Shown in pieces: positions 9,479 through 22,400 of a stretch of 64,000 nt of DNA; the stretch's first letter is position 1, and each line of letters starts with the position of its first letter. The DNA lies in contig CM072513.1 of NCBI GenBank assembly GCA_036898135.1, positions 79,318,463-79,382,462 of the forward strand. The letters are read 5' to 3'. The notes below the pieces were generated by a model, which ran no database searches, was not told the DNA's origin, and was given only the letters and a program-made list of their open reading frames with translations. The DNA is from Oncomelania hupensis (lineage: Eukaryota > Mollusca > Gastropoda > Littorinimorpha > Pomatiopsidae). The position numbers and the translations under genes are program-made.

Positions 9479-10047
9479 AGGTACTTGTGGAGGACCCAAT
9501 GGCGGATGGAAGAAGGGCAGGGGGGAGTGATGGAGGGGGTAGTGGGAATGTGGTGGTATTGTCCCAACCCTCACACTTGGACCCCCTCCATTCCCCCTCC
9601 CTGTCCACAGAATATCACGGGGTGACAACCAGCCCCCATGGACACGATTATGACCACAGTCATCTCCTTCATGAGGACATGTCCGCAACCCATCACCCTC
9701 TAACCTACTCGCACTTGGACACTTCCGCCCAGCATGATGAACACCAAGTAGCTGACCACCCCTTGGAGTACACAGACTTGGACTCTTCCACCCAAAATCA
9801 CACTGAAGAAATGGCCACATCCCATCACCCCTTGGAATACTCTCACTTGGACTCATCCTCTCACTTGCATCACTCTAGTCACTTGGGCCCTTCCAGTCAC
9901 CACGACGACCAGACAGTGGCTGAAGAAATTGAGGTGGGGGTGTCTTCGTCCTCCAGTCATCAGCAGTCAGGGGAGAGCATTCACATGGACCCCATGATGG
10001 AGTCAGACGATGAGTTTGATGAAACGCTTCATAAACCTTCCTCCTGA
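9479..10047 (+). CDS. C2H2 zinc-finger gene, terminal exon with His-rich C-terminus
   Basis: Acceptor TTTTTTTCCAG precedes 9479. Two bases complete the codon left open at 8298 (GAG, Glu), then VLVEDPMADGRRAGG and so on to the TGA at 10045-10047. Together the three visible exons give 313 codons. The terminal exon encodes a glycine-rich start and then three diverged copies of a HHPLxYSHLDSS-type unit separated by acidic, His-rich spacers. It ends in an acidic tail (MMESDDEFDETLH). No further zinc finger is present. The low-complexity His/Ser/Asp region suggests a disordered regulatory tail; its role is not known. Exon borders are supported by phase at both joins. Confidence 0.85.
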
Positions 10048-10468
10048 CCTCTGCCTTGCTTAGTTTCTTTCTTTCTTTCTTTCTTTATCCAACTGTTTTT
10101 CTTACAAGCCAGAGACATCTCGATAAGTAACAGGCAATCTTGATCACTCAGCTTATGTTATTATTGACAAGCTTGTCTCTCAGGTAAAGCAAAAGCAGCA
10201 AGAGAGAGCAAATGGCAAATACAATTCTAAAAGTTTTTTTTTTTTTTAAAGGGGGGTGGGGGGGGGAAGAGCGGGGGAAGTCTCTTGATAGAATCTTCTT
10301 ATTCTCTGTAAGTCTGCATAGGAGAAACGTTTACTTCAAACTTGAATGGTTTTCTATTCTTTTCGAACAAAAAACTGAATGTTGTGACGATGACAAGACT
10401 GCATTGTGTCAACCGTGCTTGAACATTTTAAATGCAAAAATAGGGTTCTACTAATGTATGACTTTGAC

Positions 10469-10636
10469 AAACCTGCCTACTCTCCCGCTCTTGGTGGGAG
10501 ACTCACGCTTTTGAGGTCCTCAGCCTTACAAAGGTAATGAAGGGAATTCTCACCATTCCGCATTCAAACACCTTGTGAGAGGATTTTTGATCCCCTGTCT
10601 CCCGCTTTTACTCTGAGGGGGGTAGGCAGGTCTGCT
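10469..10636. mobile_element. Possible small MITE
   Basis: ACCTGCCTAC near 10472 and its complement GTAGGCAGGT near 10625 bound about 165 bp; a CTCCCGC motif follows each end. No clear target duplication, so the call is tentative. Confidence 0.35.
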
Positions 10637-11499
10637 TTGAGCAAGTGAGGTCACAGTAAGGTGGGTCAGTGTTCCACAACTTCATCATCATCACCACCTT
10701 GACCACCACAGTAATCATCATCATCCACAACATATTACATCATCATCGTCATCTTCATCTTAGTCATCCTTCCCTTGTCTGCTCAGGGTGTTGGGGAACA
10801 TGAGAGAGACACAGCTGTGGAAAACAGCCTTCACTATGGCCTGCCTCCTTTTTGCCTTGCAAAGGTCTGGCATACCCTCAGCAGTCTTCTGCTGAACTTG
10901 AACTTCACTTTTGATGTTTTGCCTGTTTTCTTTTTTTAAAAAAAAATTAAAGGGAAGAGGGGGAAAGGGGAATGAGAAAGGTGGAAAAAAGGAGGGGGTA
11001 GGGGGTTGGGGTGAAGTGTTGTAAGAATTCTGCTGGACTTTAACTAAACTTCATATTTGATTTGTTGCTGTTTTCTTAACAGCATGAAAACTGTCAGATT
11101 TTGTGGAGGTTTGTCAGATTTACTTCACTTTTAATGTTTTGTCTGTTTTCTCAAAAACTGCCAGGTTTCTTTGGGGTTTTGTAAAGAATGTTTTGCATAG
11201 ACTAGTGGTGGATGATGGATAGGCCACATAAAATATGGTTTGTTAACAAAATATTACAACAATGTCGTGATGTGTTAAAAAAAAAATGTTACAAGGCTTA
11301 AACATAAAATACCTTGATACGTGGATGATTATAGCACACCACATACGAGTTTTAACCTGCCAACACAAACCAACTATATATAGCATGTTTGATTCATCTG
11401 AGCCTTGCTGAAAGCCTTAAAATTCTTTAGAGACCTGTAAGTTTCCAGAAAACTGATCTGATCAATTGTATATGGTTTTGAACACTGTGTGCCCAAAGT

Positions 11500-11790
11500 C
11501 CATTTTTGACTCACGTGCAAAGCAATGTGAGTCTATGTGCTCATCCCCCCCCAAAAAAAAATATTCAAAAATTTTTCCAAATCCATGCGAGATGAGCCCT
11601 AAATGGTACATAAATTTTTGTTTAAATTTTAAATTTTGTCCGTCCAGCCATCTGTTCACCTTTTGCCACCGGTATGTGCAAAACTTGCAAGTGGATTAAT
11701 ATCTCAGAACCTATTTCAACTATCACAAAGAAACTTGGGAAGATGGTGTATATCCATGAGATCTCAACAATGATCAGTGAATGAAATGAC
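11500..11790 (+). repeat. Dispersed repeat family C, copy 1
   Basis: Shares GTGAGTCTATGTGCTCA near 11526 and the block CAGAACCTATTTCAACTATC near 11705 with 36325-36925. The two copies align in the same order, with an insertion in the second. No coding content. Confidence 0.7.
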
Positions 11791-12185
11791 TTCACTTAAA
11801 GGTCTAGGTATTACTTTGCATTTTAATGCCACTGTTTCCTTTTGTTTTCTCCTGGGCAGTTAGTTTGATACAATGTGTGTGAAACTTGTGCAGTTGTAAT
11901 GTTTAGGGACAACCAGTTAGTGGTCCAAGTCATTACGCAGTGCAGCAAGTGTACCAACATTAATAGACTGAATCAACTTGTCCGCGACGATCAGACAGGC
12001 ATGTTTGCATTAGGTTGGGTAGTTTGGGTGTATGTGCGAGTTTGTGCGTGTATGTGTGCACATGTAGGTGTGAGAGTACCTTTGAGTATGTATGTGTGGG
12101 TTTGCATATGTATGTATGTGTGTGTATATGTGTGTGTGTGTTTAAGTATGCATGTATAAGTATATGTGACTGTGCATGAATGAAC

Positions 12186-12362
12186 GAGGCAGATAGGGTT
12201 AGCCATCCCAGAGAAGAGGGGTAAAGGACCTAACCAATACTGAACCAAAAGACCAATCTTTTTGCTATTAACTAATGAGAAAGACATCGACAGTGAGAAT
12301 TTAAAGCACTTTATTTCCAGAAAGTGGGGATACTATTTATACAGAAACCCCCTGGCACCCCC
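12186..12362 (-). repeat. SINE-1 body fragment joined to a family-A fragment
   Basis: On the minus strand, 12300-12186 reads TTGGTTCAGTATTGGTT, TTTACCCCT, then CTATCTGCC, as in the SINE body at 38650-38851. The tRNA-like head is missing. 12301-12362 is an inverted piece of family A (the CCAGAAAGTGGGGATACT block). Confidence 0.65.
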
Positions 12363-12565
12363 ACGGGAAGATTTATGTGTGTGTGAGTGCACCTAAAATA
12401 ATATATATTTGTTTCAACATTTGTCTGTGTGCTCATATAAAAGAGAGGGAAAGCGTATATCACTCACTATGTGTGTGCTTGCAAATTTTCATGTTCATGC
12501 ATAAAAGTGCGTTCGTGAGTGGAGTGAAAAAAGTGCGTATGTGAGTGAAAAATGACGGATCTGGC

Positions 12566-12645
12566 CAGGTCAGGCCTGTTGAATCCAGTTCCAGGTGTGT
12601 TTTGGTTCAGGCCTGTTGAATCCAGTTCCAGGTGTGTTTTGGTTC
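12566..12645. repeat. Two-copy tandem duplication, about 39-bp unit
   Basis: CAGGCCTGTTGAATCCAGTT followed by CCAGGTGTGTTTTGGTT occurs twice head to tail, without differences. Confidence 0.9.
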
Positions 12646-12750
12646 ATGTTAAACTCAAATGTGCCACTCTGCCAGTTTGATATTGACTTTTGTTCCTTGT
12701 GGAATTCTTTAGCTCTAGATTCAGCACCATAGTCATTCCCATTTTCTATG

Positions 12751-12796
<46 letters not shown>
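12751..12796. repeat. (ATT)n microsatellite
   Basis: About 15 ATT units followed by related AT-rich sequence. Confidence 0.9.
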
Positions 12797-13435
12797 AATT
12801 ATTATTATTTTGTTAAAGTGAAAATGTGTGAGAGTGAATTTTTAAAATTACGTTTTCACCAACTAATAAATTTGCAAAACGTGAATTAAATAAGTCAAAA
12901 TGCAAATTGTCAACATAAAAAAAAGTTATTTTGTTTTAAATTTATTGACTTAAATTTTTTTTTAAATCTTTTATTTGTATTCAAATTGAATGACAAAATT
13001 TGAAGATCAAAATGCAATTTAATTTAAAAGAAGGAAAAAAAACCGGCCATCTATGCTCTTCAGTCTTTAGAGACTGTTGTTCCAATGGAGTAGAACTGAA
13101 AACAAATGTAGGTCTAAACCTACATCTAGCAATCCACTTTAATTAAAACAGCAAATGAATCAATGTACTGTTTGTCGCTGTCCAAGTATAAACCGTCTGA
13201 TAAACATGTTACAGCTTGAATTTCAATATATATATTTTGTTGTTGTTTTTTTATATATAAATAAATGCAGCGAAAACATTATTTTGAAAGTTTATACATT
13301 ATATACACCAGGAATCGTGAGTATGGATCAACAGGGATGGAGGCACTACTCAAGCCTTCATTGTCGCTATTTTTGTGGCAGGATATATGTGTGTGTTTCT
13401 TTGTTCCCAGACACTACAGTAGTACTGTCAAACAG

Positions 13436-14350
13436 GTGGACTATGTTGAAGTAAATTTTACAGGCTGGGATTCAGGTACATTTACCATGAATGGTATATT
13501 TTGGACTTTGATGTCCATGTTGGTGCCATTGGTGGTGTTGGTCATCATTTTGGTCTTCTGTGCACTTATTTTGATTCCATAGGCTCTGGAGGTGGTGTCA
13601 AGCCTCTGTACCAGCTGTTCCAGTTCTTGTTCCTCTCCAGCCAATCCATCAATGTCATCCGCAAAATGGAGGTTGGAGATTGCTCTACTCCCTATGCTGA
13701 CTGTACCTTCGTGATCTGCAAGGGAATTTGACATGATGCGCTCAAGGAAGATGTTGAAAAGTGTTGGCCAATCCCTCAACAGTGCATAGCTTCAGATATT
13801 TAGGGTCTCAACAGGAAGTCCTCTCTAGGATCACACAAACAACTGCGACCCTGACAAGGTTGAAGTCTATTTGGAAGGACCATCAGTCTACATTCCAAGG
13901 TAAGGCTGCTGCGCTCCCTTGTCATCTCCATCTTCCTAAATGCTTGCGAAACATGGACCCTAACAGATCTGCAACAAAGAATACAAAGCATGGAGATAAG
14001 ATGCTACAGAAGACTTCTGGGCATTTCCTATACCCAGCACATCACCAACAATGAAGTCCGACAGACCACACAAGTCATTGGACAACGTGATGATATGCTC
14101 ACAATGGTGAGGGAATGGAAGTTCCGATGGTATGACCACGTCATCAGAGCATCAGGCCTGGCAAAGATCATCCTGCAAAGCACGGTGCAAGGAGGCAGAG
14201 GAGGAGGGAGACAGAAAAATAGGTGGGAGGACATTTGAGAATGGACTGGCTTGACACTGAGCAAAGCAATGAGGGTTGCTGAGGACAGAGAAAAATGGAG
14301 TATGCTGGTTGGGCGATCATATGTGGTGCCCCAAGGACCTTTGAGTTATA
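13436..14350 (+). mobile_element. LINE fragment with inverted 5' half (twin-priming structure)
   Basis: Minus strand 13779-13441 encodes an RT piece: PTLFNIFLERIM, then the catalytic motif LHFADDIDGLAGEE, then KTKMMTNTTNG. Immediately right of it, plus strand 13765-14340 encodes the next part of the same protein: FRYLGS, RMEIRCYRRLLGISY (frameshifted), then RWEDI, a stop, EWTGL, and AMRVAEDREKW. The two halves are contiguous in the element but point in opposite directions. A GATAGGATAGATAGG tail follows. The same LINE family supplies 36583-36742 and 59097-59518. Inactive: several frameshifts and stops. Confidence 0.8.
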
Positions 14351-15966
14351 AGATAGGATAGATAGGTATATTTTGATAGCGTTCCCTTTATACAGTTTTG
14401 CCCTGTGATGGCAAAGAAACCAAACCAAGTCCAATTGACACTAGTTGTGAGAGAATTGACATTTTGTGTGTTGATGACCTTTTGTCTGTTAATAATTTGA
14501 GGACATGCTTGTCTGGACCTCACAATCTACGGACACCCGACTCCCAAAATTAGAGATGGGTATACTATAATTGTGTTCTCCATGAGGATGTATAACTCTT
14601 CTTATTTGATATAATATTGGCTCATTAACATTTTAATGAATTAACCCTTTTTTTTTTTAAAATAAATTCTTGGTTTCTTGTTGTCAATGCTAAAAGTTGT
14701 GACACTCCTATAAGTAATGTCTGATGAAGGTTGAAGATTTTTGTTAATTTTTTTTTTACAATGATTGGAATGTTTGTGTGCATGCTGTGATCAGTGGGAT
14801 CTGGAATTATGAATCAGATATAATGTATTGTTCTTACTATACCCCATACTGTAATAGCATTGATTTTAGCTTTACATATGAGACACTTATCATTAACAAC
14901 ATAAATATTATGAAATTGAATGTGTGCTGTAGATGCGTGTACCAAATCATGTCTGATGTGTTTATGAATTATTACATATACAGTAATTTTCTACGGTTCA
15001 TATTTATATATATCATTTGTGATGATGAAAGTTTATGGAAATGTGAAGCAGGTCATTGGATAAGAAAGTATACAGGTGTTGTCAGATTTTTGAAACGTGC
15101 TGTGAATGGCTTGTAGACGGTCGTTTTAGAAAAGGAGGGTAAAATTGTGTGCATAAATTGGCTTTAATATAAATCAATTCCTTGTTTTCAGAATATTGAA
15201 GACTGAAAAGTATGTTGGTTTGCATTGTGCGTTTTGCCTGTTATGCTCCTCCGTCTATTTGATTACGTGAGAGGGATGAAAATGTTCAGAGAAGGAGATG
15301 TTAAAAGCACCAAACAGAATGGAAAAAGACTAAGGAATAAAACGACAACATTTAAAATACAGGTTCAAATGAAAAGAACACTTTCATATAACTTTTTTTC
15401 TCATTGTTTTTTTTCTTCTCTGGACATTAAAAATGAGATAAACAAGGCATGTTAACACAACCATAGCACACACACACACATACTTGCATACATATGCATG
15501 CAACAGCATGGTAAAACTAATTCTATTTACACTGTTGTTACTGTATACATACAGATGCACTCACAACAATTCGGCTAACAAACTAAAAGCAAACAAAAAA
15601 AAGTGGAACATCACTGACAGATGTAGTTTTTTGGCAAACCAAACAAAAGTTCCACTGTTGATTCCACAACATCTCAGAACTAAGCCAAAACAAATGTCAC
15701 AAAAGGCCAATGAACTAATTTGATCATTCACTACAAACACTGGCAGACCAGCAGTTCTTTTCAACAGCAGCGTTCTTCTCTAGCGCCAAGGAATTGTACT
15801 ACAAAGTTCCCAGTACAGAGTTTAAAGAAATTCTGAATCAAAACACGCTTCTTTCCCCTCTTCCTCATTCACCATTCTCACAGCTTAAAATGTTCTATCG
15901 CTATCATTTTAACAGCCAATGGAGCTATTCAAACTCGCACTCTCACAAGATTATCCACACTCTTTA

Positions 15967-16143
15967 TCACCGCAGGGGCTTGGAACGGATTTTCTTTTCC
16001 TCCTTGGAGGGTTCAATATCCAGTGCCTCCCTCTCCAGTTGAGCCTCTTTCTGGTTGCGCATTTTCATCAGGAACCGCTTTTTGATGAACCAACTGCGGT
16101 ACTTACTGTAGAACGGTTCTGGTTTCTTACGTAGCAGTGGCAC
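15967..16143 (-). CDS. MRPS5: MRPS5 last exon
   Basis: Begins after GCATGTGCAG with VPLLRKKPEPFYSKYRSW and ends KIRSKPLR then TGA. 58 codons, very basic, phase 0 start. Confidence 0.92.
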   Translation of the reverse strand: MPLLRKKPEPFYSKYRSWFIKKRFLMKMRNQKEAQLEREALDIEPSKEEKKIRSKPLR

Positions 16144-16380
16144 CTGCACATGCGTATTTAGATTTTAAACAAAATAAGCCAAAAAAAACCCAAACATAAT
16201 AAATAAAGGGAGCCCCATATATACATGTATGACTTAAGAAAAAGTTATTGCTTAAATGCCAATATTTGTATCTCAAATGTGTTTTTTTATCAAGTCCATC
16301 TCTCCACATTTGTTTTTGCGGCATTTATTCACCTTAAGCTAACCTTGCTTTGTTTCGTAATGCAGGCAGAAATATTTACT

Positions 16381-16433
<53 letters not shown>

Positions 16434-19400
16434 CTATTAGCATAATAATTCTAAAACATAAGGTTAACCTGAGGTGAATAAATGCATATATATTTTAAAT
16501 CAGTACTTTGCAAAGAAGACTAGAAGTCAAACGATTGACTCATTTTCTAACCAGCATATGCATGCCGCTGCACACCACCACGATCATTACCATAATAAAT
16601 AATTCTTAAATCCGTTTTAGTTAACGAACGAACGCTTACTTTCCCACCATAGTAGAGGTTTTCGTAGCTGAAAGCCTCTTCTTTGAGGCCCTGTTCACTA
16701 CTCTTGCCATCGCTGGGCCTAGCCACAACCAGGGGCACGTAATCCATCTCTGATCGTAGCTCCACGACATTCAGCTTCATGCGGTCGGCGAGCTCCTGAT
16801 GCGTTTCCTGGACAGAAGAAAATTCAATTATATTCAGCAATTATTTATTATCTTTTGCCTCAGTCCGAGTTACAAAATGAACGAGACTGAACAATCCATT
16901 TAGCAGAAAGGCAGCTTAAACATGTCTACCTTCACAATCGATCCTGGCCTACTTGCAATTCAGCCATACGCAAGACTGACCTGTCTCTGCAGCCCATTGA
17001 AGAAAGCCTTGCAGATGTTCTGGACGTTCTTCGTGGAGCCCTCCACCTTAGCGGTCAAGTCTTCAATGCCGATCACCTCACACATCGTCTTTATAGCACG
17101 GTGGCACTTCGTCAAGCCAACACCTAAGCAGGACAGTAATATGCAGGTAAAAACAAACACACCACCACTGCAAAATATCTTCTATTTCTTTTTCACCCGT
17201 CATCATTCCTTCTCAGTATCGCCACATTCACATATTCATATTCATCACCAACATCATAACCATCATCATAAACTCACACTGACTCAACCAAAGCTTTTAG
17301 GTTTCGAAGTTAGTTCAGCCAGGCTAGCTATAAATAGCTTCGCTGGTGCTCTTCTTTCCTTTCCTTTCACTGAAAGGGAGGGTGTAGGCAAGCTATAAAT
17401 AGCCCGCAGCCAGCAAAATGTGGGAGAACCTAAGAGTGCTGCTCACATAGGCATTGAGCTGGTGTGAACTACCCAATTTCAAGAATGATCCATTCTCCTT
17501 CTATATCTCCTCCACAGAAATCACTGTTAATACAAGCTTTTCAGAATGTCTCAATCAAACAGGAGGTAATAGCTGGCAAAAACTGGTGGTGTTTTCTTTT
17601 TTTACAGATACCATGAATACTTGAAAAAATAAAATGAAATAATTTATCTCCACCTAAAAAATGATAGCAAATGCGAGTCCAAAAAAATAGAACGCATCAC
17701 ACACACAGTACTCACCTTTGGCAGCTTTGTGTACAAAGAGAGCAGTCTGCTTCTCCTTCGAGTAGAAGTTATGGAACACTGAAACAAACAATCCGTAGAT
17801 GCTGCAGACGTTCAATGATATCTAGTAATTTGTTTGGTTGTCAATACACATTAAAAAAAATGGTGGTGAAGAAACCAGAGGAAACTAAACTGATTGCAAA
17901 ATGTTTTGATTTTGGATGCAATCAAAAAACGCCAACAAAATGATCATTCCTGTTCGTAACTAAATGTATTAGTAATAATCCTGATGCACTTACTTCTCTG
18001 TTGTAACTTCTTCACTAGTACTACATGTGAATTATAAAATCTATTTAAGGCTCAAAAACATATATGGCTATGCAATGCTATGACAATATTTATATATACT
18101 TACAAAAGAATGAAAAACTTCAACAGTTTCCCCCTGATTGAACAACATAATCCAAAGAAGGGAGAAGAGGATGTGGGGTGCGGTGAGGCTGAATTGTGGA
18201 GGGGGGGGGGGGTGTCTGGAAAAAAAACAACTACCAAACCTGTGTGGCCGTTGTATCTATCAATATAACGCAATCTCTGGGCAGCCATGTTCTTGGCCTG
18301 AAAAATACAAAAAATAATCGTTAATTCATTTTGTAAAGCTCGCATATTAGACACAATATATCTGCTCAGAGTGCATAAAACACCAAGAGAGACAATGCAA
18401 AAATATACAAATACAAATACAAGATTATTGCTTTAGGTCCAGCGGACTCCTCTGAGCCAAATCAGGACCAGTGCAAAAATATAAAACACTGTAAAAACAA
18501 ACGTATCGCAATGAACAACCAAGAAAAGCTAAACCAAAAAAGATAAAATGGGAATCACATACTAAAAAATACAGTGACAAAAATCAACACCAACATTTAC
18601 AATATATAACACAACTAGAAGGGCAAAGCCCATATGACTCACATGCTCCTTATGGAACTCGCAATATTTAATATGAAAATGAGTGCCCAGGAAAAAACCA
18701 AAATGAAATGGTGGCATTCAAATGCAAAGTAATACCGACTTTGATCCTTCTATGCTCTTGTCCTTGAGACGACAGTGGACACTGACCTCTGGCTCCAAAT
18801 ACACTCGTGTACTAAAATAAACTACAGCAAAAGTTGTATTATGCCAAAATAACGGTGCCCTTGGGATGACATTGATCTACAATGACCTTGACCTCAGGAT
18901 GACCTTGCCTCTCATGTGCCCTTTCATGCATTTCTGAACAAATAACCCAATGTTGTTGCATACTATGGGTTAAATAAACAGCCATTCCACTGTAGGATGA
19001 CCTATTTTTTTATGTTTTTGCTAGACCTTGACCTTCATGATCAATGCAACAATGGAACATATGTGACAGATCAATCTATCATTTCTAAATACAAGTTTGG
19101 ACTTTATATCTCTACAGTTTATGGTCAAGATCACTTCAAAGTATCTATACTGACTTTGGACCACTCCAATGACATTGACCTTCGAGTGATATTGACCAAA
19201 GGTGCAAAGTATGTGTGTCTCATTGATATCTATCATGCATCAAAGAATCATAAGTTCATTATTAATAACCTAGACAAAAAGTAAAATTTTGTGGAAAAAT
19301 TGTCAATTTTTGATTAACATCTGATGCCCCTTTGACCTTGACCTTGAAGGGAAGTAATTAATTCACTGATCATTTATGAGGTCTCATGGGGGGTGGGGGG

Positions 19401-22400
19401 TGGGGGAGGTAGTTGGTAGGAGCTGGAGGGGGAATGGGGTGAGTACATAGACTCACACTGCTGTGCATGTGAGGTAAAAAAAAAAAAAAAAAAAAGCGGC
19501 AAACACAACATTTCACAACTCCAACAAAACAAAAAAACTCCACCATTTTATGACTGCAGATAAGGAAATGAAGGACAGAAGGTGCATGAGACTTAGATGA
19601 CTTCCTGTACAAGTGTTCAAAGTTATGTGTTATATACATATCAGCATAATTGATGCAACCCTCACCCTCTCTACACTCAATCACACACATCCTCATTCAC
19701 ACCTACAATCATATCCACACAAAACAGCCATACTCAAATTTCTCTCCAAAACATTCTCTCTCTCTCTCTCTCTCTTGGAGCGTTGCCTTAACTACAAGCG
19801 ACAGATTTGACTTTTATGCATCATTTAAAAGGGTTTTTAAAGCTGCATCTTATTTTGATTATACCCAGTTAAGATGTTTCAGAGATGCCTACACTCAATT
19901 CCGTTTTGTTATCTCACCCATTAACACTCATAGGAAGCGTTACAGGACAGAGGCACCTGTCAAGCAGTTCTTCTGTCCTGTGTGCCAGGAGCGTCCCGAA
20001 GATGAGATTCATATTTTATTTGAATATAATCCCTATGATGAACTCAGAGACGATGTTTAAATACTGAAACCGCTGATCCAAGAAGACAACCATGATGCAT
20101 CAGTTGTGATGTTGGCGGGCAATGAATTATCCATAATTGAATTTGTCTCGTTATTTGTATAAAGTTTACAGAAGAAGGAACGAAAGAGGATTGAATGGTG
20201 ATTAAAAATAGTGTGAATGCTAGAATGTTAATCAGCTTTACATAACATTCTCCTTATTCTGAACAACCCAGTTTTTTATAACATTTTGTTTGCTGTTTTG
20301 TATTTTCTACGTTATTATTCCATAAAGAATGAAGGAGAGAATGTGTGAAATGAACATGTAAGCAAAGTGATCGTGCCTAACGCCAAGTCTTTTTGTCTGT
20401 AAAGGGTCATTCTAATCGTTTTTAACTGACAAAACATGCTCATGTCGCGATAAATACAATATAGATAAACTGTGTTCCTTTAAAGAAGAGAATGAAGATA
20501 AGAGCGCAGTTTGCTTTCACGTTACAGTTTGTTAAAGTTGCACACATACGTAGGACGTTTAAACTCGATAGGAATTCTAGTTGGTGAAACACTTGCTAAG
20601 AAGAGAACATGATAAGATGATGTTAAACAACCAACCATAGAGATTGGAAGACTGTGCGTGTGATCAATGGAAGACTCTAGATCTAAGTTAATTAGCAACT
20701 TTCTTGTTCCAGTTGATCGTTTTGCTCTTGGTGATATTGCGTATGTATTTGTGATAAAAACGAACACCCAAACACCGTAAACTAGAATATTTCGTGTAAT
20801 TTGTTACACTTCCTCAGCTACACACAAACAAAACGAAAAGAAAACGATGGGAAAAATGACGTAAAAGAACCGATGACCCATATGATGACGCAAAACAAGT
20901 CACACATCTCTCTCTCTCTCTCTCTCTCTAGAACGCAAAAGGTATACAACCGGTCACGTGCAGCTATCTCTCTCTCACTCCATCTACAGGACTTTATTTT
21001 TGTCTTTCTCTCTCTCTCTCTCGCTATGTCTCTCGCTCTTTCTCTCACCACTTTATACACATACATTACTATCATCAGTAGTGAAGGTAACACCACAAAC
21101 ATATTAAGGTTCACAGCTATCAACAGAAGCAAGCCGCTAGTAAGACTTAGTCATTGTTTATAGGGTCCAGCGGACTGTAAAGAGCCGAATCAGGAACACA
21201 AATTTTATGTATTGCTTATGTATTTGTAAAATATTGTGAGACCTGATATTTCAATGCATCCCTTCCCCACTTTCCCAATTTGAAATGAACGTGTTGTTTA
21301 TTCAATAAAATGTCAAAGTCAAGTCTCTCTCTTTCTCTCTCTTTTTCTCTCTCTCTCACCTTTCTCAAAGATGCTTTAGCATTTGGTGCTTTCGCCAGAG
21401 CATATCCTGAAAGCAAAATGGATGAAAAACATGAAACTTTGGAAGGGTTTTGGAACTGTGTTATTTTATTTCATACAACAATGACAAACAGTATTAAACA
21501 GGCTTCTAGCCCCGTGGGGCCATATAGCCACAAAAATGTGGAGTGGAGGTGATGGGGATACAAAAAGGCATACAGTAGTAAACAACAACGGCATAACACT
21601 ATTCAAGAATATTGCACACACAAAAATTAACATATTAAGTTTTTACAGTTAGCATAGCAAACGGAGGAAAAATACGTTTCTAAACAATTCGATAATATTA
21701 AAAAAGCAACAGACACGAGGAAAAATAATCCCCAAAAGAATACACATAGGTCTGAACCAAGAACATACAAGTTCGAAATAAAAGCAAAAAAGAACTGAGT
21801 GCGTCACTATTGAAAAAGTGAAAAAAATTATACCTATAAAAGGGTATAAATCAAACAATCAGCATTTGGATTTAGAGTTCATTAGCTGGTTTAACTTATA
21901 GGCATTTGGGTGATGCTTGAAATACTAAAGAAAGTCTGTTAACAATCAGTATGGGATTTATACATCTAAACAGATAATAAAATTCATCACCTAGTTCGTC
22001 CAAATCACACAGAGAACACAGTCTATCTTCTCTGGATATTCAAATATCTCAGATTGGTAGTTTGTGAGAGCTGAGCCTAAATTTCAATAAGTTTTTCTCA
22101 ATAAAGGTGACAATAAAAATAAATAAACCTCTTCTGCTTCTTAGTTGGTAGAGCAGCCCCCAATCGATACCCTGATTCATTTGCTGCTGTTACGTTGAAA
22201 CGCGAACGAAAGATCTAATCGTTTCGTTTTGCAAAGTATTCAATAATGGAGTTTATTTACCTTTGATTTGAGTTTGCATTGTTGTTAGGAGAGGTTTTGT
22301 ATAACGTTGATAATTTTCGTTAGTCGATATTATTGGAGAATTCTCTAGATTTTGAGTATTTACTATCGATGGAAACTTCCCGATAAATATCGAAGTATGA

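Larger units (their letters stand above)
10048..15966. other. Intergenic space between convergent genes (3' ends of both)
   Basis: No host coding exon is seen. It holds the zinc-finger gene's 3' UTR (first AATAAA at 12865; true end unknown), the repeats listed separately, GT-rich sequence at 12000-12165, (ATT)n at 12751-12796, and AT-rich sequence from 14350 on. The 3' UTR of MRPS5 lies at its right end. Confidence 0.6.

Noticed and set aside
12000..12170. Val/Cys-rich and Thr/His-rich open frames
   Set aside because: GT-repeat translation on both strands, no conserved motif.
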